Assembly: GCA_021798835.1 (NCBI GenBank) | Contig: JAJZBQ010000006.1 | Coordinates: 1 to 64,000 of the forward strand | From: Pseudomonadota bacterium | GTDB lineage: Bacteria; Pseudomonadota; Gammaproteobacteria; Burkholderiales; Ferrovaceae | DNA: 64,000 nt | Direction of reading: 5' to 3' | Shown: positions 50,287-58,950 of the stretch, in pieces | How positions within the stretch are numbered: position 1 is the stretch's first letter | How the letters are laid out: every line of letters starts with the position of its first letter | Translations under genes and position numbers: made by a program | Notes under the pieces: generated by a model | The model's input: the letters and a program-made list of their open reading frames with translations, nothing else | What the model was told of the DNA's origin: nothing | Database searches by the model: none

Positions 50287-52194
50287 CTACAGACAAGCGA
50301 ATCCAACACTTTTCAAAAAGTTCGTGAAATCTTCGTGGTGTAGATCTGGCGGTATGTACGAAATACCGTTTTTATCACAAACTATTGACCATCCAACATC
50401 AAAACCATTCGGAAACTCGAGATCTTCTGGTTGGTTTTCGGGTTTTTGGTTTTGATCTGGATTTCCTTGAGTAACTATAGAATAACTGTAACTCTGGTTT
50501 TGGTTTTGGTTTTGGTTTTGGTTTTGGTTTTGGTTTTTGCCTTTGCCGTTGCTGTCAACGCTTTCAAGAGTTGCACGGTATTTGAAGAACTCAAGCACAT
50601 GAAAAACGGCTTCGTCAACGCGCTTGCAGATGAAAATAGTCTTCTTATCTGGGTCCGATTCATCGTCAATATCGATGCTGAAAATCCGGTCCTTGCTTTT
50701 GATTCCAATCCCTCCGTCTATCTCTAACAGCGAACAAAAATCACCAGTTCTTGCATAAAAGATTGCTCGAGAAGTCAACGTGTCGCCGGGCTCGGATTTT
50801 GCGTCTTTATGTCGAAGTGCTTCCCACACGTTTTTTGTCGTAACACCGAAAAACTGGTAACTTCTGATTCCCCACACTTGACGCCATGCAAGCTCTCGAT
50901 CTTCTTCACCCGGTTTTGCGTGTAACGTCTCCATGACGTACTTCATGACATAAGATGCTGTTGATGCTTTTCTCTTTTCTGACTCCGATCTGTCGTCCAG
51001 CCACTTGACCTGAGCGTTTGACTCCTGCGCTCCTGTGAGCCTGCGAAAATCTTCGAGATCCTTGCCGCCGTTACTTTTCTTGTTTTTTACGATCTTCCAT
51101 TTGTACGAAATTGCCTTGTGTATCGCAGCTCGCTGTTCTGCACTCACATAGACCAGGTAATGGAAGTGAGCGCAGCCGTCCTTATGCGATTCTGACACTC
51201 GAAAACCGGACAGCGTGATATTGATTTTCGCCAGCCTGGCCCGCAGTCTTGCCCATTCGTCAACAAGCCATTCTTGACCTTCGGTTGGCGTTGAATAGTC
51301 CCACGAGTCCCTCCCGATCGATGGATTCGGATGAAAACGCGCTGGGGCTGTCAGTGTGATAAAGCACGGGACTAAAGAGCCGTTTTTTTTCTTTCGAGCA
51401 TATTTTTCAATCCCTTTTAGCATTGTGTAGATCCGTGCGGCCTCGCACTTGGTCTTTTTGTCACGTATGTCTGAGAGTTTGAACACGCGGTCATCATGCG
51501 TCCGTATCTGATGTGTCTCTTCCCATTCCCGTGCGTTCTCGCGAGCGTTCATCATGCGTATCGATGAATAGTCGCTAACTGCCCGTCCGGTCTTTTCGCC
51601 GGTCCGCCCAAGTGCAAGGGCCAACAGCTCGAAGCGTCGGCGGCTGTGCTTCTTCAAGAATCCGCTGGCACGGCAAGCCATCCTCAGAACTTTTTCTTCG
51701 CGCTCTTCGTCGGTCCACACCCCCCGGCGCTCTAGCACTCGTGCGTCGGCAGCATCTTTGAGCAACTTTTCACTGTCATAGTCACCGTCCGGCCAGTGCG
51801 CGTATCGCTTGTTGAACCGCTCGATGATCTCGTGATCAACCCTGTCCGCTTCCGCTTCCGCTTCCGTTTTTGCCGCTTTTGCCTTTGCTTCGATTCGTGC
51901 CGACTCTTTACTAGCGATGATGTCTCCGGCAATCAGGAAAGCTTTGGTTGTGCAGTCATGGTCACCCATGAGTTGAATATTTTTGATATGTATTTCGCGT
52001 CTGTACTTGAGTTTTTCGCCCGATTCTGTTTTTTCATACCAGGTGAAATCCGGAAGCGGCGGTATTGAGCAGTAGACGCGCTCGAGCTTGTCAAGATTTT
52101 CATCAGTGACGAAGCGTGCAAGCGCGGTCGGGAGCCACGGCAACGATGTGTCGCGGTCGCTGAAATCGAAGTCCGGTTCGAAGTCGTATAGCAT
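50287..52194 (-). CDS. Two-tyrosine HUH replication endonuclease (phage GPA-like)
   Basis: 635 residues. The catalytic part is at about 280-430: FITLTAPARFHPN, the metal-binding HFH (GCAHFHYLVYV) and two Tyr spaced YxxxY (SYVMKYV), the pattern of phage P2 gpA-type rolling-circle initiators. The N-terminal 250 residues are charged and helical. Near the C-terminus lies an Asn-Gln tract (NQ repeated about seven times). It would start rolling-circle replication of the excised element. Confidence 0.82.
   Translation of the reverse strand: MLYDFEPDFDFSDRDTSLPWLPTALARFVTDENLDKLERVYCSIPPLPDFTWYEKTESGEKLKYRREIHIKNIQLMGDHDCTTKAFLIAGDIIASKESARIEAKAKAAKTEAEAEADRVDHEIIERFNKRYAHWPDGDYDSEKLLKDAADARVLERRGVWTDEEREEKVLRMACRASGFLKKHSRRRFELLALALGRTGEKTGRAVSDYSSIRMMNARENAREWEETHQIRTHDDRVFKLSDIRDKKTKCEAARIYTMLKGIEKYARKKKNGSLVPCFITLTAPARFHPNPSIGRDSWDYSTPTEGQEWLVDEWARLRARLAKINITLSGFRVSESHKDGCAHFHYLVYVSAEQRAAIHKAISYKWKIVKNKKSNGGKDLEDFRRLTGAQESNAQVKWLDDRSESEKRKASTASYVMKYVMETLHAKPGEEDRELAWRQVWGIRSYQFFGVTTKNVWEALRHKDAKSEPGDTLTSRAIFYARTGDFCSLLEIDGGIGIKSKDRIFSIDIDDESDPDKKTIFICKRVDEAVFHVLEFFKYRATLESVDSNGKGKNQNQNQNQNQNQNQSYSYSIVTQGNPDQNQKPENQPEDLEFPNGFDVGWSIVCDKNGISYIPPDLHHEDFTNFLKSVGFACL
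50495..50536. repeat. Hexanucleotide tandem repeat (TGGTTT x7)
   Basis: Seven perfect copies, coding for the Asn-Gln tract of the replication protein. Unit changes keep the frame, so length may vary without breaking the gene. Confidence 0.8.
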
Positions 52195-52293
52195 GGGCGC
52201 AAATTGCTTGCGTCCTGCTCTCTACTGTGCTACCCTGACCTTGCAGAAGTGAGGGTTTGTGTTTCGGTGTAGGGAGCCGGGCGCAGACCCGTT

Positions 52294-52497
52294 TTATTTG
52301 CTAAGGCTTTCGACAAACGCGCTCAGATCAGCCCTGCGCCAGCGCGAACTTCCACCACGCGGCCCAAGTTTTAATGGCTGTGGGATTTTTCCAGATTTGA
52401 TTAGTGCGTAGAAAGCCGTCCGACCAAGTGTCAGAAACGCGGTCGCTTGTTCAACGGTCATTAGACCGCTAGGGGTGTGGGTGTTTGTTTCGTGCAT
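52294..52497 (-). CDS. AlpA-like excisionase/regulator
   Basis: 67 residues. HTH_17/AlpA pattern: MTVEQATAFLTLGRTAFYAL, then GKIPQPLKLG, then SSRWRRADLSAFVESL. Proteins of this type direct excision or switch on replication of integrated elements. It lies between the replication gene and the integrase. An inner ATG at 52461 is a possible start. Confidence 0.75.
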   Translation of the reverse strand: MHETNTHTPSGLMTVEQATAFLTLGRTAFYALIKSGKIPQPLKLGPRGGSSRWRRADLSAFVESLSK

Positions 52498-52848
52498 GGC
52501 AGCGAATCCCGGAGAATTATGGGGTTCGCGTCCTCTCGACTGACTGCACGCAATATAAGACGCTGTTACTGTCTGTGTTTCCGAGAGATTTAAGCTGCGG
52601 TGTCAGATCGAAAGAGCATACATTTGCTCGGCAACCTTTTTACGGGGATCCACCTATGTGCGCTGTGCGCTGTACGGTGGTGGCGCATCCGCATGACTAC
52701 GCCCAAAATTTCCGCCTCGACCATTTGCGGATCGTACCACGGCTTTTCACTCTGATGTATGAATTTTTCTTATAGATCACGCCAGAGCATAACTAAAAGT
52801 GATACATAAATAATTCTTTATGTACCTGACATGACCAATAAGTTTTTC
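52498..52848. other. Gene-free spacer between AlpA-like gene and integrase
   Basis: About 350 bp with no supported gene. A near-repeat (TTTTTCTTATAGATC-like) occurs near 52764 and again near 52844. No promoter can be placed safely. Confidence 0.4.
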
Positions 52849-54087
52849 TTATATAGATCGACTCCGCCACCACGTCAGATCTGGCGAGTTCAAACCCGTT
52901 TTAACGCCTCGCAGCCGGTCAAGCCAGTCCGACCACGACTGCATCATTTTTGATCGTTCATCGAGCATGATTAAGTGTGTGTTCCGTTTGTACGCTTCCC
53001 TGATCTTGTTTTGGTCCTTGTGCGCCAGTTGCAGTTCGATAAGTCTGCTGTCGTAACCCATGTTTTCTAAGTTTGTGGATGCCATGGCTCTGAACCCGTG
53101 AACCGTCATCGTCTCGGTGTCGTAGCCCATGTCTCTGATTGCTGAAAGCATGGCCGCGTTGGACATTGGGCGTGTCCTGCCCCTGGGTGATGGGAACACA
53201 AAACCGCTGTCCCTGTTGATTGTTCTCAGTTCGTCAAGAATTTCGAGCGATTGGCTAGAGAGCGGGACAACGTGGGGGATGCCGGTTTTCATGCGCTCTG
53301 CGGGTATCAGCCACAACTTTTTTTCGATATCCAGTTCATCCCAGCGCATTCTGCACAGTTCGCTGTGTCGTACAAACGTATGGGCCATTATCAGCAGGGC
53401 GCGTTTGACTGTTTCGCCTCGCCAGTTGCGGATGTTTGCCAGAAGTTTTCCGATCTCTTCAGGCTCTGTGATGCTCGAATATTTCTCATGCCGAAGCGGT
53501 TTCAATGCGTTGACCATATGCGCGGTCGGATCTGCCGAGGTTTCTCCGGTTGCGATGGCAAAGCGAAACACTTGTCCAACATTCTGCAAAAGTCGGTGGG
53601 CCGTATCGATTGTGCCTCTGTCCTGAACCTTGCGAACAATGCTCAAGATCTGTGGTGCCGTGGCGGTTTTTATATAAAGGTGTCGGGCGTGTGGCAGAAA
53701 ATCTTTATCGATGCGCCGCCAGACTTTGCTTTTATGTCCGGGTGACCATTGCGCTGACACGGTAACGATCCATTCCCGCGCTACTTCTTCGAACGTGCGG
53801 CCGTGTTCTGCCTTGTCCGGGGTTTTTTTGTATTCCATGGGATCTATCCCGTTCCTGAGAAGCTTTCTCGCATCTGCCGCAGCGTCTCGGGCCTCTGCCA
53901 GCGTCACGACCGGATATTGTCCGATGCTGAGGGTCCTTTCTTTGCCATCAAATCGATATCGGAACCACCACAGCTTCGCGCCGCTTGGCTGGATGACCAA
54001 GGTAAGCCCGTTTCCGTCCGCGTGTTTTTGTTGCTTCCCCGACCCTTTTATAGATCTGATAGTTTTATCAGTCAGCATGTTTCGCAT
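52849..54087 (-). CDS. Tyrosine integrase of the P4/DUF4102 family
   Basis: 412 residues (or 409 from the ATG at 54078, which aligns with the start of the truncated copy at 42608). DUF4102 N-terminal domain (MLTDKTIRSIKGSGK, RYRFDGKERTLSIGQYP), core-binding domain, and catalytic domain with VRHSELCRMRWDE, HGFRAMAST, LAHKDQNKIREAYKR holding Arg, His-x-x-Arg, His and Tyr. It targets the tRNA-Ala whose 3' end lies 220 bp away. TTACCCAC arm-type repeats lie upstream. Confidence 0.93.
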   Translation of the reverse strand: MRNMLTDKTIRSIKGSGKQQKHADGNGLTLVIQPSGAKLWWFRYRFDGKERTLSIGQYPVVTLAEARDAAADARKLLRNGIDPMEYKKTPDKAEHGRTFEEVAREWIVTVSAQWSPGHKSKVWRRIDKDFLPHARHLYIKTATAPQILSIVRKVQDRGTIDTAHRLLQNVGQVFRFAIATGETSADPTAHMVNALKPLRHEKYSSITEPEEIGKLLANIRNWRGETVKRALLIMAHTFVRHSELCRMRWDELDIEKKLWLIPAERMKTGIPHVVPLSSQSLEILDELRTINRDSGFVFPSPRGRTRPMSNAAMLSAIRDMGYDTETMTVHGFRAMASTNLENMGYDSRLIELQLAHKDQNKIREAYKRNTHLIMLDERSKMMQSWSDWLDRLRGVKTGLNSPDLTWWRSRSI

Positions 54088-54113
54088 GTTTTGTATGTCC
54101 TTGTTTATATGCG

Positions 54114-54162
54114 TTACCCACAGCGTATCTCATTACCCACGAAAAAGCCACGGATTACCCAC
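54114..54162. repeat. TTACCCAC repeats, right copy (arm-type sites)
   Basis: Three copies at 54114, 54133 and 54155, between the integrase start and the attachment site, matching copies at the left end of the element. Confidence 0.55.
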
Positions 54163-54274
54163 AAAAGTTAGTGGCTGTATGCGAATAAATGCGAACAAAT
54201 GCGGACTGATAAGATCAGTTGCGGAGTCGTAACTTATTGATGTTTATGGAGATTATTGGCGAATAGACGAAAAA

Positions 54275-54296
54275 AAGCCCACGGAATCATGGGCTT
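54275..54296 (-). terminator. Terminator downstream of tRNA-Ala, carried by the element
   Basis: Stem AAGCCCA / TGGGCTT with an 8-base loop, followed on the minus strand by a T-run. It lies 13 bp past the tRNA 3' end and inside the element, so integration supplies a new terminator. Confidence 0.65.
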
Positions 54297-54308
54297 AAAA
54301 TAATGAGA

Positions 54309-54384
54309 TGGTGGAGGGTATGAGGATCGAACTCACGACCTTCTGATTGCGAACCAGACGCTCTCCCATCTGAGCTAACCCCCC
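54309..54384 (-). tRNA. tRNA-Ala (anticodon CGC)
   Basis: 76 nt with encoded CCA. Acceptor GGGGGGT pairs ACCCTCC with one G-T pair; the anticodon loop is TTCGCAA. Attachment site of the mobilizable element at its 3' end. Confidence 0.9.
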
Positions 54385-54408
54385 ACAGTGGGTGTATTAT
54401 ATCAGGCT

Positions 54409-55410
54409 ATGAAAAGTGCTCGAGTATTTCTGACCAATCCATCGGCCTGGATTGGGGCGGGTCTGGCGATATTTTTTGCCTGGCTACCTGCTTTTTTTCT
54501 GCTACTGGGTCATCCTGCCTGGCCGTTGTTTGTTGGGTTGGTGGGGCTGCCGTTGCTGGAGTGGCTGGTGGGGGATTATCGTGGACCGATTCCTTACTGG
54601 AATTTTTGGGTTCTGCGTATCATTCTGGCGGGAATTACATTGCAGGGATTGGTGGGGGCATACCTGTCACAGCATTATGCTTGGTGGCTCGTAATCTTGG
54701 CAGGGGCAGGGTCAGGATATGCGGCAGGCGGTTCGGGGAATGCGCTGGGTCATGAATTGGGGCATAGCCGTGCGTTGTGGGACAAACGCCTTGCCAAGTG
54801 GTTTTTTACATCCGTGTGTTTTGGACACTACACACAGGAACATGGAGCAGGACACCATGTGCTGGTGGGTACGCCCAGAGACAGTTTATACAGTTATTTG
54901 TCCGATAACCTGACCAATTTTTCCAAGCGCAACATGATCAAACAGTTCAAGTTGGGAATCGAACTGGCTCGTGCGCGCAATAACCTGTGGTCCGAGGTTT
55001 ACGGGCCGATCTTCTTTTACGGCCTTCTCAACCTTGCGATGGGCTTGTCGGTCGGCTGGAAAGGGGTATTATTTTTGACGGTGCAGACGTTCGTCATGTA
55101 TATGGTCGATGCGTCCATCACATTCATTCAACATTTTGCGCTTCACCGCAAAGAAATTGATGGACGGTATGAACGGGTAGGGCCGCAGCATACCTGGGAC
55201 TGCACCAACTGGGTAACCACATTGGTTTCGTTCAATAACTGTCGTCACGTCGATCATCACATCAATCCTGGCAAGGATCTCAACGAGTTGGATAATATTC
55301 CAGAGGCGCCGCAACTGCCTTATGGTTATGCAGTAATGGGGACTCTAGCCAATTTTCCCCATCTGTTTCGACGTATCATGCGTCAGACTGGGGTTGAGAT
55401 GGCACAGTGA
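54409..55410 (+). CDS. AlkB-like membrane di-iron oxygenase/desaturase
   Basis: 333 residues from the ATG at 54409; the longer frame from a GTG at 54388 lies over the tRNA and promoter. About six membrane helices. Histidine boxes: HELGHSR, EHGAGHH and HVDHH, with LHRKE between, which is the AlkB/XylM arrangement. It would hydroxylate a hydrocarbon or lipid with O2. No rubredoxin or reductase gene lies next to it. A TATTAT at 54395-54400 would place transcription start next to the ATG. Confidence 0.85.
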   Translation: MKSARVFLTNPSAWIGAGLAIFFAWLPAFFLLLGHPAWPLFVGLVGLPLLEWLVGDYRGPIPYWNFWVLRIILAGITLQGLVGAYLSQHYAWWLVILAGAGSGYAAGGSGNALGHELGHSRALWDKRLAKWFFTSVCFGHYTQEHGAGHHVLVGTPRDSLYSYLSDNLTNFSKRNMIKQFKLGIELARARNNLWSEVYGPIFFYGLLNLAMGLSVGWKGVLFLTVQTFVMYMVDASITFIQHFALHRKEIDGRYERVGPQHTWDCTNWVTTLVSFNNCRHVDHHINPGKDLNELDNIPEAPQLPYGYAVMGTLANFPHLFRRIMRQTGVEMAQ

Positions 55411-55597
55411 TGGTTGGTGGGGGGGTGTTTCGTGTTATGGCAGTGTCCCGGCCAGTCCCAAAATCTGATCTCGGTGGGATGCGCAAGTCCCATCGTATGG
55501 GGATGGAGGGGAGAGATTTCCTTCCACGCCCAGGATGGGTAACATGCGTATAATCTTGCCATTTTACGCTCAGGGGTACTCCCTGCAAGGATAGTCC

Positions 55598-56443
55598 ATG
55601 TTGGTTCATCCAGATTTTGATCCGGTTGCCTTGCATCTTGGCCCGCTTTCTGTGCGCTGGTACGGGTTGATGTATCTGGCTGGGTTCATGGCGGGTGCAT
55701 GGGGCGCACGGTGGCGCATCCGTACGCAGCCATGGCTGAATTGGACCGTTGAGCAGATTGATGACTTTGTCACGTATGTGGTGGTCGGCGTGATAGTGGG
55801 CGGTCGATTAGGTTATGTTCTGTTTTATAAACCCTATTTTTATATGACCCATCCTCAGGATATTATTGCGGTCTGGCAGGGTGGGATGTCTTTTCACGGC
55901 GGATTTCTGGGCGTGATTATCGCTGGCTGGATTTACGCTCGTCGTCACCGGCGGCGCTGGTTGGAAGTCACGGATTTTGTGGCACCACTGGTTCCATTTG
56001 GTCTTGGATTTGGGCGTCTGGGGAATTTTATCAACGGAGAATTGCCGGGACGAGTGACCTCTGTGTCCTGGGGTATGGTGTTTCCTCATTATGATGCGCT
56101 ACCGCGTCATCCATCCCAGTTGTATGAAGCCTTTCTGGAAGGGGTGTTGCTGAGTGTGATTCTGTTGCTTTACAGTCGTCGACCACGCACGGTTGGTCAG
56201 ATTTCGGCACTGTTTCTAATGGGATATGGTAGCGCGCGTTTTCTGGTGGAGTTTACTCGCGAGCCGGATGATTTTCTGGGATTGCTGAGCATGGGACTGA
56301 GCATGGGGCAGTGGTTGAGTCTGCCGATGATACTGGCGGGTCTCTTTCTTTGGTTTTGGTCAAAAAAGATGGTTATCATGACGGGTGAAACGTTTCCAAC
56401 ACCGGTGGTTGCTGTAGAGACGCAAAAAAACGGACCAGAGTGA
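55598..56443 (+). CDS. lgt: Prolipoprotein diacylglyceryl transferase Lgt
   Basis: 281 residues, seven membrane helices. Signature [14 protein letters not shown], with [12 protein letters not shown] and catalytic His and Arg residues of the family. It attaches diacylglycerol to the lipobox Cys of lipoproteins such as those at 787 and 56835. AGGA stands seven bases before the ATG. Confidence 0.96.
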   Translation: MLVHPDFDPVALHLGPLSVRWYGLMYLAGFMAGAWGARWRIRTQPWLNWTVEQIDDFVTYVVVGVIVGGRLGYVLFYKPYFYMTHPQDIIAVWQGGMSFHGGFLGVIIAGWIYARRHRRRWLEVTDFVAPLVPFGLGFGRLGNFINGELPGRVTSVSWGMVFPHYDALPRHPSQLYEAFLEGVLLSVILLLYSRRPRTVGQISALFLMGYGSARFLVEFTREPDDFLGLLSMGLSMGQWLSLPMILAGLFLWFWSKKMVIMTGETFPTPVVAVETQKNGPE

Positions 56444-56492
56444 GGGGATGTATGACTAATTTTCAATTAACCCAGCGAAAGGAATGACTATC

Positions 56493-56813
56493 ATGAGAAA
56501 TTGGGCAATTGTTGTAGCAGTGATGGGGCTGTCTATGGCTGCAGGGGCGCATGCGGATGCAGGGTTGGATCTGGCCAGAAAAAGTGGTTGTTTGAATTGT
56601 CATGCGGTAGACAAGAAAAGGGTTGGTCCATCGTATCAGGAAGTAGCGGCCAAGTATAAGGGGCAGGCCAGTGCTCAGGCACGCTTGGTAGCCAAGGTGA
56701 CCAATGGGGGCAGTGGTGTTTGGGGTGCCATGCCGATGCCTCCCAAAGGAGGAAATGCCAATCTCTCCGAAGCCGACATCAAGGTTCTGGTCAAGTGGGT
56801 GTTGTCTCGCTGA
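56493..56813 (+). CDS. Class I c-type cytochrome (c551/c552-like)
   Basis: 106 residues from the ATG at 56493, nine bases from AAAGGA; an ATG at 56484 is too close to it. Signal peptide ends AHADA. One haem site CLNCH, and Met ligand in WGAMPMPP. Small periplasmic electron carrier. Confidence 0.93.
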   Translation: MRNWAIVVAVMGLSMAAGAHADAGLDLARKSGCLNCHAVDKKRVGPSYQEVAAKYKGQASAQARLVAKVTNGGSGVWGAMPMPPKGGNANLSEADIKVLVKWVLSR

Positions 56814-56834
56814 GGCGCTTGGGTTGCTCGACAG

Positions 56835-58016
56835 ATGGGCGGGTATCGTGGCGTTAGGATGTCGCGTGGGTGGCTAGTCCTGCTTTACTGGTTGATGGTA
56901 GGGGGGCCGTGGTGGCTGGGGTGCTCCTCAGATGATAACCGGGTGAACCTCAAGCCGGGGACGGTGGTGGTTCGCATCGGTTCGGTAGCCCCGCTGACGG
57001 GACCCCAGTCCCATTTGGGTAAAGATAATGAAAATGGTGCGCGTCTGGCGATAGAAGAAGCCAATCGTCAGAACTTGATGCTGGGAGGGCATCCAGCGTA
57101 TTTTGAATTGGAAAGCGAGGACGATGCCGCAGATCCGCGCACTGCTACGGTGGTTGCCCAACGGTTGGCAGATGATGGCATCAATGGGGTAGTGGGGCAT
57201 CTCAATTCAGGAACGACGATTCCTGCCTCACGGGTTTATGCCGATGAAGGTATTCCACAAGTTTCTCCTTCCGCGACCAATCCAAAATATACCCATCAAG
57301 GTTTTGAAACCGCATTTCGCGTTATGGCCAACGATGAACAGCAAGGTCATGCTTTGGGATATTTTACGGAAGCCACCCTGCGAGCACATCGTGTGGCGAT
57401 TATTGATGATGCCACAGCCTATGGTCAGGGATTGGCCGATGAGTTTGCGCGAGTTGTTCGTCAATTGGGTGGGCAGGTGGTATCGCGCGAACATACCGAT
57501 GACCACAGCACGGATTTTTTGGCGATTCTGACGCGTATCAAAGCGGAGTCACCTGATCTGTTGTTTTTTGGTGGCATGGATGCACAGGGGGGGCCGCTGC
57601 TGAAGCAGATGCGGGGGTTGCGTGTTCCCGCTTTGTTTCTGACGGGAGATGGCGGATGTTCCCGTGAGTTCTACCGGCTTGCGGGGATAGCGGCTGAAGA
57701 CAGTTACTGTAGCCTCCCTGGGGTACCTCTGGATCGGATGTCCGCAGGGAGAGAATTCAGACGGCGTTTTAATGCCCGTTTCGGCGAGATAGAAGACTAT
57801 GCACCCTACAGTTATGATGCTGTGAATGTGATGATTGCTGCTATGCGTCAGGCAGACTCTCCCTTGCCCTCGCGCTATCTTTCTGTTTTGAAGCATATAC
57901 ACTATACAGGGGTGACATCGGTTATTTCGTTTGATGAACGGGGTGATCTGGCCAATGCCCAAGTGACCTTGTATCGGTGGCACAAAGGGGAAAGAGTTCC
58001 CGTTGAACATCCCTGA
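56835..58016 (+). CDS. LivK-like branched-chain amino acid-type binding lipoprotein
   Basis: 393 residues (or 385 from an ATG at 56859). Lipobox WWLGC after a hydrophobic signal. Type I periplasmic binding fold of the LivJ/LivK family: IGSVAPLTGPQSHLGKDNENGARLAIEEAN, GVVGHLNSGTTIPAS and DDATAYGQGLADEF. No permease or ATPase genes are present in the window, so it may act alone as a receptor or with a distant transporter. Confidence 0.85.
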   Translation: MGGYRGVRMSRGWLVLLYWLMVGGPWWLGCSSDDNRVNLKPGTVVVRIGSVAPLTGPQSHLGKDNENGARLAIEEANRQNLMLGGHPAYFELESEDDAADPRTATVVAQRLADDGINGVVGHLNSGTTIPASRVYADEGIPQVSPSATNPKYTHQGFETAFRVMANDEQQGHALGYFTEATLRAHRVAIIDDATAYGQGLADEFARVVRQLGGQVVSREHTDDHSTDFLAILTRIKAESPDLLFFGGMDAQGGPLLKQMRGLRVPALFLTGDGGCSREFYRLAGIAAEDSYCSLPGVPLDRMSAGREFRRRFNARFGEIEDYAPYSYDAVNVMIAAMRQADSPLPSRYLSVLKHIHYTGVTSVISFDERGDLANAQVTLYRWHKGERVPVEHP

Positions 58017-58093
58017 GCATTTCTTACTGTGTGTATTATTTGTTTTTTCGGCGATGCGATGGCGTGGTGACTTCATAGAAGGATAGCGAACGG

Positions 58094-58834
58094 ATGGGGC
58101 GTTTTTTTATCGTACAAGGAGTCAGTCTGCTATTGTCATGGGGTATTATTCGCTGGGGTTTGGCGGGGTCATGGGAGCAATGGGTAATGGCTCAAGCGCT
58201 GGGTGCCGCGCTTCTGAGTTGGTTTTTTCGTCATCCGCCCTGGTGGATGATATTGCACCTTGGTTTTCTTCCGGTCGGTGCGGTGCTGTGGGAGGTTCAT
58301 TGGCCGCGTTGGATATACGGTCTGGGTTTTATCGGTTTGTTGGGGATATACTGGAGCACATTTCGGACACGTGTTCCACTCTATTTGACCCATCAAACGA
58401 CGTTGGAAACGCTGACAGAGTTGGTGGAGTTGTATCAACCTCGGCAATTTGCTGATCTGGGGTGCGGAACCGGGACGGTGCTCCGAATGTTGGCCAAGCG
58501 TTTTCCGCAGGTGGAGTTTCACGGGTGGGAGGTGGCTCCACTCCCTTGGTTATTGGCCAGGTGGGGAACCCATGATTTACCCAATTGTCGAATCACCCTG
58601 GGTAGCTTCTGGACTCCTTCCATGCGTGAGTTTGATATGGTGTATGTTTTTTTGTCACCGGTTCCGATGTCGGCTCTTTGGGAGAAAATTTGTGCCGAAA
58701 TGAAAACCGGTGCATTATTGATCAGCAACAGTTTTTTGGTTCCAGGGATATTGCCTTGGCAAACAAGAGATGAAGATACGGTGATGCCGCTGTATCTTTA
58801 CCAGCCTCCGGGTTGGGGAGCAAGGGGTATTTAA
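58094..58834 (+). CDS. Membrane-anchored class I SAM methyltransferase
   Basis: 246 residues. N-terminal three or so hydrophobic helices (about 5-100), then a class I methyltransferase core (FADLGCGTGTVLRMLAKRF, WEVAPLPW, DMVYVFLSPVPM). Substrate unknown. AGGA is about nine bases before the ATG. Confidence 0.7.
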   Translation: MGRFFIVQGVSLLLSWGIIRWGLAGSWEQWVMAQALGAALLSWFFRHPPWWMILHLGFLPVGAVLWEVHWPRWIYGLGFIGLLGIYWSTFRTRVPLYLTHQTTLETLTELVELYQPRQFADLGCGTGTVLRMLAKRFPQVEFHGWEVAPLPWLLARWGTHDLPNCRITLGSFWTPSMREFDMVYVFLSPVPMSALWEKICAEMKTGALLISNSFLVPGILPWQTRDEDTVMPLYLYQPPGWGARGI

Positions 58835-58881
58835 GCATCATATAAGGTACAAAATGGATGATGCCTGCGTGGATTCGTCAA

Positions 58882-58912
58882 TGTAAAGAAAAGCCGAAGT
58901 TGAGTAGACTCC
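58882..58912 (+). promoter_or_regulatory. Candidate ECF promoter ahead of glycine-rich protein
   Basis: TGTAAAG (58882-58888), 18 bp, GACTCC (58907-58912). It resembles the motifs ahead of bufA (59417) and doxX (62079), with one extra A in the upstream element. Confidence 0.45.
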
Positions 58913-58950
58913 GGTTATTCAGTGTGAAATGTTGAAAAGGGAGAGTGATC

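Larger units (their letters stand above)
42861..54322. mobile_element. Integrative mobilizable element in tRNA-Ala (11.5 kb)
   Basis: Bounded by a 14 bp direct repeat TGGTGGAGGGTATG (42861-42874 and 54309-54322), the 3' end of tRNA-Ala. It codes for integrase, AlpA-like protein, HUH replication protein, MobC, relaxase, small proteins, a DotA/TraY-type protein, a GIY-YIG-like protein and a two-gene cargo. Sequence just left of 42861 repeats that just left of 54309, so a second, degraded element stands in tandem on the left. Confidence 0.85.

Noticed and set aside
50495..50536. Telomere-like or CRISPR-like repeat
   Set aside because: The repeat is in frame and codes for an Asn-Gln tract; there are no spacers and no cas genes anywhere in the window.
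52485..52775. 96-codon plus-strand frame between the AlpA-like gene and integrase
   Set aside because: Poor composition, no SD, and it starts antisense to the AlpA-like gene.
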